Source of the DNA: Niabella agricola
GTDB taxonomy: Bacteria > Bacteroidota > Bacteroidia > Chitinophagales > Chitinophagaceae
Direction of reading: 5' to 3'
Assembly: GCF_021538615.1 (NCBI RefSeq)
Contig: NZ_JAJHIZ010000002.1
Coordinates: forward strand, 62,001 to 126,000
Length of the DNA stretch: 64,000 nt
Below, in pieces: positions 59,296 to 64,000 of the stretch. The position numbers were made by a program, and so were the translations under genes. Under the pieces are notes generated by a model. The model made no database searches. It saw only the letters and a list, made by a program, of their open reading frames with translations, and was not told the DNA's origin. Every line of letters starts with the position of its first letter. Position 1 is the first letter of the stretch.

Positions 59296-59592
59296 ATGAT
59301 TCAAGTTGATTACCGCCCCAATGCACACCTTTACGTGACAATAGAGATGCCGGAATATATAACATATGCTTCGCTTAATTTTCACTATCGCCCTGCAGCA
59401 CAGGATAGTGGCATAGAGCCGAATGCCGATATCATTCACGGGTATGTGCTGGATCCGGTTAAGGGAAGCTTAATTATTGTTTTAGCGTATGACCAGGATC
59501 TGGATATGTACTTACTTAAGGATGGGGATCAGGTAGATTCAGAAATCCTTTATCAGGTAAATGAAGCGATTAAGAATCGGTCGTATGAATGA
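59296..59592 (+). CDS. Unknown protein
   Basis: 98 residues, beta-rich (HLYVTIEMPEYITYASLNFH; KGSLIIVLAYDQDLDMYLLK). Overlaps the next gene by 8 bp. A separate promoter probably lies in the AT-rich 59210-59290. Confidence 0.5.
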   Translation: MIQVDYRPNAHLYVTIEMPEYITYASLNFHYRPAAQDSGIEPNADIIHGYVLDPVKGSLIIVLAYDQDLDMYLLKDGDQVDSEILYQVNEAIKNRSYE

Positions 59593-59842
59593 AAGTATAT
59601 TGACAAGGGGTAAGGATTCGTTTGAGTTTGAGGCATACGGTGTGATGCTCATGTGTCAGCGTATTAAGATAGGTCGCTCTGTTGTTTTTCATGTCAAATT
59701 TAACAGCAAACGATCCCAGATTACTATCACTCTTGCAAAAGGCCCAGAGAAGAATTATTTTTGGACCTCGGTGCCGGAAGGGCGCCAGCGGGAGGCAGAA
59801 GGCGTAGGGGCACTAATAGAAGAATATCTATCCAAACTGTAA
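59585..59842 (+). CDS. Unknown protein
   Basis: 85 residues from the ATG at 59585 (MNESILTRGKDSFEFEAYGV...). Three bases before the SRAP gene, so likely co-expressed with it. Confidence 0.5.
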   Translation: MNESILTRGKDSFEFEAYGVMLMCQRIKIGRSVVFHVKFNSKRSQITITLAKGPEKNYFWTSVPEGRQREAEGVGALIEEYLSKL

Positions 59843-59845
59843 GGT

Positions 59846-60715
59846 ATGTGCTATTATAACGGGCAGAAGGTTACGCACGCGGAATTTATCCGCTTAAAGA
59901 ATCTGGAAAAGAATGTTCGGAATTATGACTTCCTTAACCGGGAGGTGATTAATGGTTTCGAATTTGGTCTTTCTGCTGTTTTGGTCCCTGCAAAGGATGA
60001 GCAGGGCAATAACGATATTGAGTTGACGCAAATGGAATGGGGATTTCTTCCTGATCCGTTAAAGTGGCCATTCTGGGAAACGCGCGAGCAGGTTAATGAA
60101 GGGCGTCGACCGCATAAGGATAAATATGGCCGTTTTGTTGATGGCTTGAATTTTCTGAATGCGGTTTCTGAAGAGGTTCTGCAGAAGGGGAAGGTCTACC
60201 GAGAGGCGGCGCTGTATCGGCGATGTTTGTTTCTCTCAACCGGCTTCTATGAATGGAGGCATCACTTCCCGGTAAACAAGCGTACGGGTCAGCCAAGAAA
60301 AACGGCGGAAAAATATCCATACCGGGTAGGTGTAAAAGGGCAAGAGTATTTTTGGATTGCAGGCATTCACCATCGATGGGATGATGCCGAAACGGGGGAG
60401 GTTGTAGAGTCTGCGGCGCTGCTAACCACGGCTGCTAACCTGGCAATGGATCAGATCCACAACCGGAAACGGCGACAGCCAACGATGCTCACGGAAGATC
60501 TAGCATATAGTTGGATTTTCGACGATCTTACAGAGGAGCAAATCCAGGAAATAGCATCATATCAGATGCCATGGGAGGATATGGAATTCTATACACTGGA
60601 AAGGGGCTTTACATCTTCATTCGATCCACTCAGGCCACACACCTACACCGACCTCCCAGCACTCGATTTGCCAGGAATTGATCCGAGCGGGGCGGCGCAA
60701 GCTAAGCTATTTTAA
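59846..60715 (+). CDS. SRAP/HMCES-family DNA-protein crosslinking protein
   Basis: 289 residues. MCYYNGQ provides catalytic C2 after Met removal. STGFYEWRH supplies the Glu, and DQIHNRKRRQPTML the conserved His. SRAP proteins (YedK, HMCES) bond to abasic sites in ssDNA to protect them. A phage copy could guard replicating phage DNA. Confidence 0.88.
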   Translation: MCYYNGQKVTHAEFIRLKNLEKNVRNYDFLNREVINGFEFGLSAVLVPAKDEQGNNDIELTQMEWGFLPDPLKWPFWETREQVNEGRRPHKDKYGRFVDGLNFLNAVSEEVLQKGKVYREAALYRRCLFLSTGFYEWRHHFPVNKRTGQPRKTAEKYPYRVGVKGQEYFWIAGIHHRWDDAETGEVVESAALLTTAANLAMDQIHNRKRRQPTMLTEDLAYSWIFDDLTEEQIQEIASYQMPWEDMEFYTLERGFTSSFDPLRPHTYTDLPALDLPGIDPSGAAQAKLF

Positions 60716-61234
60716 TACTTCGCTATAGTCTTCTACTTCAGATAGCGGTATCTCAAACGACACTCTTTGCATTGTTGCAATGAGATAAATGACGCCGTAA
60801 ACGGCGCTGAACTTAATCGTAATAGGCTCGTTTCGGTTGACATATAGATCCCGGTTTGTAGATATCCAATCGGATATTTTTTTTCTAAATAGGCGGGCTG
60901 CGATCAGCGGGACATCTGTATCGTTCGTTTGCCGGGCAAAAAATAGCCGGTATCGGCTGGTTTTATGAAGCATGTTGCCGATGGTAAATCGATGATTGGA
61001 AGCTTGCCATGAAATTATACAGGCAAAACAATCGTCCTTTATTTGTTTCAAATGAAATTCTGCATCTTCTTTGTTGGTGTATGGAGTGAGTAAAATTGAT
61101 ATTTTAGGGTCATTTGATTCCAGAGCCATCCTGCGAAAGTATGTTTGTCCAACCAAATATTTCGTATTGGATATTCCAAATCCAATCAGATGATCATGGG
61201 TAAACACTTGCAGGGGTTCGATAAAAGGCAACAT
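60707..61234 (-). CDS. Unknown lysogen-expressed protein
   Basis: 175 residues, alpha/beta. Segments FGISNTKYLVGQTYFRRM and DDCFACIISWQASNHRF. On the minus strand, facing away from the KilA-N gene. Not recognised. Confidence 0.5.
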   Translation of the reverse strand: MLPFIEPLQVFTHDHLIGFGISNTKYLVGQTYFRRMALESNDPKISILLTPYTNKEDAEFHLKQIKDDCFACIISWQASNHRFTIGNMLHKTSRYRLFFARQTNDTDVPLIAARLFRKKISDWISTNRDLYVNRNEPITIKFSAVYGVIYLIATMQRVSFEIPLSEVEDYSEVLK

Positions 61235-61476
61235 ATAATCACATTTTCATTACAAATATTTGCTAAAATATTTAGTATTTCAAAATGATTTTTTCAGTTG
61301 CTGATTTTCATTAGGTTATAAAATCAATACGGTACGCATATTATCACTTTATCCACCGGTGTGGATTAATAGATTTTGCCCCCGAAGTTTTGAAATGGTA
61401 CCTTTATTGGCAGCTCTTTTTTAAAAATTTTGGTCATTTGTGTGAAGGCAATTGATTTTAATATAATGTTATACCG

Positions 61477-61539
61477 CCCCAACTGGTAGAGAGAAACAGA
61501 AATGTTTCGCCCTTCACACTCTACCAGTTGGGGTTTTTT
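61477..61539 (+). promoter_or_regulatory. 15-bp inverted repeat with T6 before KilA-N gene (attenuator-like)
   Basis: CCCCAACTGGTAGAG (61477-61491) and its exact complement (61519-61533) enclose a nested GAAAC/GTTTC hairpin and are followed by six T. The ATG at 61548 is 8 bp later. A likely promoter (TTTG at 61437 and TATAATG near 61462) would start RNA near the hairpin. The rest of 61235-61470 is AT-rich with no gene. Confidence 0.75.
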
Positions 61540-61547
61540 ATTTCAAA

Positions 61548-62462
61548 ATGAGTAAAATTGAAACTATTGTAGTTCAGGGATATCCTATTGATGTAGAGGG
61601 CGACTATATCAGCCTTACAAATATGGTAAAATCTAAGGGTGATGATGGAATTCCGTCTGAAGTTATTAAGAATTGGTTAAACACTCACAATACAATTGAC
61701 TTTCTAGCTGCATGGGAGTCAATTAATAGCAATATTTTTAAAGTGGTGGGATTCCACCATGTTAAAGAGAATCTTGGTAATAAGGTTTTGAGTGTGAAAT
61801 CTTGGGTAGAAGCTACGGATGCTGTTGGTATTTATGCAAAGTCAGGTAGGACTGGTGGAGGAACATTTGCTCACAAGGATATTGCATTTGAATTTGGGGC
61901 CTATATCAGTCCCGTTTTCAAACTCTACCTCATTAAGGAATTCCAACGACTGAAGGAAATGGAAAGCCGGGCAGGAGACATCGAGTGGAATACTCGCCGC
62001 CTCTTGAGTAAAGCACAGTATGTGGTTCAAACAGATGCGGTCAAGCAGTACAAGATACCGGCTCTCAAAATTCCGCAGAATTTGGAGTTTCTGGCGTATG
62101 CTGAGGAGGGCGATATATTGAATCTTGCCATGTGGGGATTTACGGCTAAGCAATGGAGGGAAGCCAATGTTGACTTGGCGGCAAAAGGGCACAATGTAAG
62201 GGAATATGCAAGTATTAATGAGTTAATGGTGTTGTCCACTTTGGAAGGGATTAATGCATCATTGATCAAAGATGGGATCAGCTTCTCCAGCCGGTTAGTA
62301 AAATTGAAAGAAATCGCGAAAGACCAACTGGCAACACTCGAGCGATCTAAGCCGGAGTACATGCTTCGTAAAGATGAATTAGGAGAGTTTACCCCATTTG
62401 TCAGAAACGATGACAAAAGCATGTTCCCAGTTAGAAATAAGTTAATAAAGAAAGCCAGCTGA
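61548..62462 (+). CDS. KilA-N domain protein
   Basis: 304 residues. The first 130 hold a KilA-N domain (GDYISLTNMVKSKGDDGIPS; VKSWVEATDAVGIYAKSGRT; GGGTFAHKDIAFEFGAYISP). The C-terminal half is helical, as in many Bacteroidota members. KilA-N proteins are DNA-binding and often antirepressors. Its position next to attR suggests a cargo gene under its own control. Confidence 0.9.
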   Translation: MSKIETIVVQGYPIDVEGDYISLTNMVKSKGDDGIPSEVIKNWLNTHNTIDFLAAWESINSNIFKVVGFHHVKENLGNKVLSVKSWVEATDAVGIYAKSGRTGGGTFAHKDIAFEFGAYISPVFKLYLIKEFQRLKEMESRAGDIEWNTRRLLSKAQYVVQTDAVKQYKIPALKIPQNLEFLAYAEEGDILNLAMWGFTAKQWREANVDLAAKGHNVREYASINELMVLSTLEGINASLIKDGISFSSRLVKLKEIAKDQLATLERSKPEYMLRKDELGEFTPFVRNDDKSMFPVRNKLIKKAS

Positions 62463-62478
62463 ATAGTACATTTGCGCC

Positions 62479-62715
62479 ATGCAATTAACCCCTGGACAAA
62501 AAGCGAGAACTGATGTGTTGACACATTTTTTTGAGGACAATCCGCCTCAAAAGGTATTACAGCTATACCCTGGGACTACGCAGAATAATACCCCCGCGTT
62601 CGTTTCGGAATACATTAAAATGCTAAATGATGGAGAACTGGGTGAACTCATGATTGAACTTACATTAGAGCGCCTGGACAGGATCCGGAAGGTGATGGAA
62701 GATGTACACAAGTAG
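62479..62715 (+). CDS. Unknown small protein at the prophage right end
   Basis: 78 residues (MQLTPGQKARTDVLTHFFED...), helical, 16 bp after the KilA-N gene. Last gene before attR. Unrecognised. Confidence 0.55.
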   Translation: MQLTPGQKARTDVLTHFFEDNPPQKVLQLYPGTTQNNTPAFVSEYIKMLNDGELGELMIELTLERLDRIRKVMEDVHK

Positions 62716-62742
62716 TCTGAATTGTAAAATATTTAACTAAAT

Positions 62743-62760
62743 GTTTTACCTATGTTTAAC
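62743..62760 (+). promoter_or_regulatory. Candidate attP arm site, right side
   Basis: An 18-mer with 17 matches to 5071-5088, 32 bp left of the attR core. Confidence 0.55.
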
Positions 62761-62792
62761 AATTTTGACGAATCTCACTATTTATGGTGATT

Positions 62793-62819
62793 TTCGAATC
62801 CTGTCTTCCCGACATTTTG
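62793..62819 (+). other. attR: attR core
   Basis: Exact 27-bp copy of 4914-4940, without the rest of the tRNA to its left. Marks the right end of the prophage. Confidence 0.93.
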
Positions 62820-62834
62820 GATATTACATCCACT

Positions 62835-62872
62835 AAAAGCCTTACAAATGTCTTGATTTGTAAGGCTTTTTT
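62835..62872 (+). terminator. Displaced original tRNA-Pro terminator
   Basis: A 15-bp stem (62835-62849 with 62856-62870) followed by T residues, about 15 bp after attR, the place of the tRNA terminator in the empty site. Confidence 0.78.
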
Positions 62873-62970
62873 AATTTCAGCTTGTCAAATAATTTCAAAA
62901 AACAACAAAATTCGAGTGAGTAAATCAGGATCAGGTTGAATATTTGGGGTAAAGGAACCAAGCATAAATA

Positions 62971-63227
62971 TTAGCGAGTCTGAACAAGAAAAAAAGCGAT
63001 ATCCCTTACACCTCTGGCCGCAGCTTTAAAGGCCTTAATTTTAGTATTAAAAGATTCCGCTGCTGCATTATTGCCTCGGTTGTCAAAATAATTAAGTGTG
63101 CTTGTATGATGGGTCTCAATGGATTTAGCTACGGTACGGAGCACCCTTAATCTGTAAAAGTCACGATTTGATCGGACAGTAAGGAATGATTTTTTTAAAT
63201 TTTCACAAGGGTTAGGATTAAAAATTT
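62971..63227 (-). pseudogene. ISL3/ISAon1-type transposase remnant (C-terminal end)
   Basis: The minus strand encodes NPNPCENLKKSFLTVRSNRD..., then LNYFDNRGNNAAAESFNTKI and GVRDIAFFLVQTR before a stop at 62971. NYFDNR...A.AESFN.KIK is the end of ISL3-group transposases. No start and no upstream DDE part; the rest was lost. About 85 codons. Confidence 0.8.
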
Positions 63228-63282
63228 AAGCGGTGGATCCGATTCCCATATATTGTTGTATTTCCCGACACCATCCAACTAA

Positions 63283-64000
63283 TTAGCTTTTTTTTATATG
63301 TACCACGCGCTGGGGAAAGGGAATTTCTATCCCGTTATTATTAAAGGCATCGTATATTCTTTTTCTTAACTCTCCAGAAACAGCCCACTGTTTTCCTGGT
63401 TTAGTGTCTCCCCATACTTTTATCACTACTGAAGAATCGGCGAGGTCCTGAACCCGCAGGAACTGGGGTGGGGAAATAATATGATCTTTCCAGGAAGCAT
63501 CCGTTGCTAATTCATTACCGACATTATCTACTATCGTTTTTACCTGGTCTATATCCGAACCATATCCAACACCTATATCTAGGTTTACCCGGGCAAAGGC
63601 TTTTGATCCGTTAGACACCGTTTTTACTTCTCCATGTGGCACATGGTGTACATTGCCGTCCATATCGCGAAGTGTGGTAACACGCAAGGAGATCCGCTCC
63701 ACCGTTCCTGAAAGGTCCGCAATTGTTATAAAATCTCCAATCCGATATTGATTCTCCATAATAATAAATAATCCGGATATGAGGTCCTTGATCAAATATT
63801 GACCGCCGAATCCAAAGGCGAGGCCAATAACACCAGCGCTGGCAATCAATGGAGCAATTTTAATTCCGAATTCACTGGCGATCATCAAACCGGCAATAAG
63901 CACAGAAATAATTTTTAGCGTAATCCGAAAAATTTGAGATAGCGTTTTTTCTCTTTGTATTTCTCCTGCAATATCATGATCTTGTCCTGCTTTAACCGCA
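63283..64000 (-). CDS. Mechanosensitive channel MscS family, C-terminal part
   Basis: The frame is open to the window edge, so the start is missing; 239 codons are visible. GVIGLAFGFGGQYLIKDLIS is the pore helix TM3 of MscS. MENQYRIGDFITIADLSGTV, VERISLRVTTLRDMDGNVHH and VPHGEV form the beta domain. These channels open under membrane tension to release solutes on osmotic shock. Confidence 0.92.
   Translation of the reverse strand, partial: AVKAGQDHDIAGEIQREKTLSQIFRITLKIISVLIAGLMIASEFGIKIAPLIASAGVIGLAFGFGGQYLIKDLISGLFIIMENQYRIGDFITIADLSGTVERISLRVTTLRDMDGNVHHVPHGEVKTVSNGSKAFARVNLDIGVGYGSDIDQVKTIVDNVGNELATDASWKDHIISPPQFLRVQDLADSSVVIKVWGDTKPGKQWAVSGELRKRIYDAFNNNGIEIPFPQRVVHIKKS

Larger units (their letters stand above)
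4914..62819 (+). mobile_element. Complete siphovirus prophage integrated in tRNA-Pro
   Basis: A 27-bp exact repeat of the tRNA-Pro 3' end bounds the element (4914-4940 and 62793-62819). Between the copies lie an integrase next to the left end, a repressor, replication genes, terminase, head, tail and lysis genes in the usual order. The excised circle would be about 57.9 kb. No broken structural gene was seen, so the phage may be inducible. Confidence 0.95.

Overview
The window comes from a Bacteroidota chromosome and is filled mostly by one integrated prophage of about 57.9 kb. Four things point to the phylum. Promoters have the TAnnTTTG -7 box with a TTG about 19 nt upstream. Shine-Dalgarno sequences are mostly absent. 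The kdp locus is paired with a sigma-54 response regulator. The phage proteins look like those of other Bacteroidota phages. A Chitinophagaceae-like host is my guess, not something the sequence proves.

Host left flank (1-4913). On the minus strand lie the start of kdpA, kdpF, a 27-codon membrane peptide and a sigma-54 response regulator. On the plus strand lie a LacI-family regulator, a perfect 12-bp palindrome that suits it as operator, and a phosphotransferase-family kinase. Next comes a tRNA-Pro(TGG) locus. A small GIY-YIG nuclease cassette is wedged between its promoter and the tRNA, with a 96-bp direct repeat that includes the 5' part of the tRNA.

Prophage (core repeats 4914-4940 and 62793-62819). 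A 27-bp exact repeat of the tRNA-Pro 3' end bounds the element; the intact tRNA is kept on the left. (a) 5.1-10.6 kb, integration and lysogeny: tyrosine integrase, HigBA-like pair, small-ORF/GNAT pair, HicAB-like pair, a secreted SHOCT protein and a repressor with two operator-like repeats at its divergent promoter. (b) 10.8-20.3 kb, early genes and replication: YopX protein, small regulators, tRNA-Trp, Rad52-like annealing protein, Cas4/RecB-like Fe-S nuclease, SSB-like protein, RusA resolvase, sliding clamp, replication initiator with internal iteron-like repeats, and a primase-helicase. (c) 20.3-32.2 kb, accessory early genes: a protein with a 16-unit 12-bp repeat, HNH nucleases, a 2OG-Fe(II) oxygenase-like protein, a DnaA domain IV protein, a second divergent regulator, a PP-loop (PAPS reductase-like) protein and two tiny arginine-rich proteins. 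(d) 32.2-55.1 kb, late genes in classic siphovirus order: terminase, portal, MuF, scaffold, decoration, capsid, connectors, tail tube, G/GT chaperones with a CCCTTTT -1 slippery site, 1528-aa tape measure, distal tail and a 1748-aa tail hub/fibre. (e) 55.2-62.7 kb: lysis cassette (unimolecular spanin and GH108 endolysin), metallophosphoesterase, small HExxH protein, SRAP protein and a KilA-N protein behind a strong hairpin.

Host right flank (62820-64000). The displaced tRNA terminator, a C-terminal remnant of an ISL3/ISAon1-type transposase and an MscS channel gene cut by the window edge.

The phage looks complete: integrase, repressor, replication, packaging, head, tail and lysis genes are all present with no obvious disruption. 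Function calls come from reading translated sequences and motifs by eye; no database search was run.
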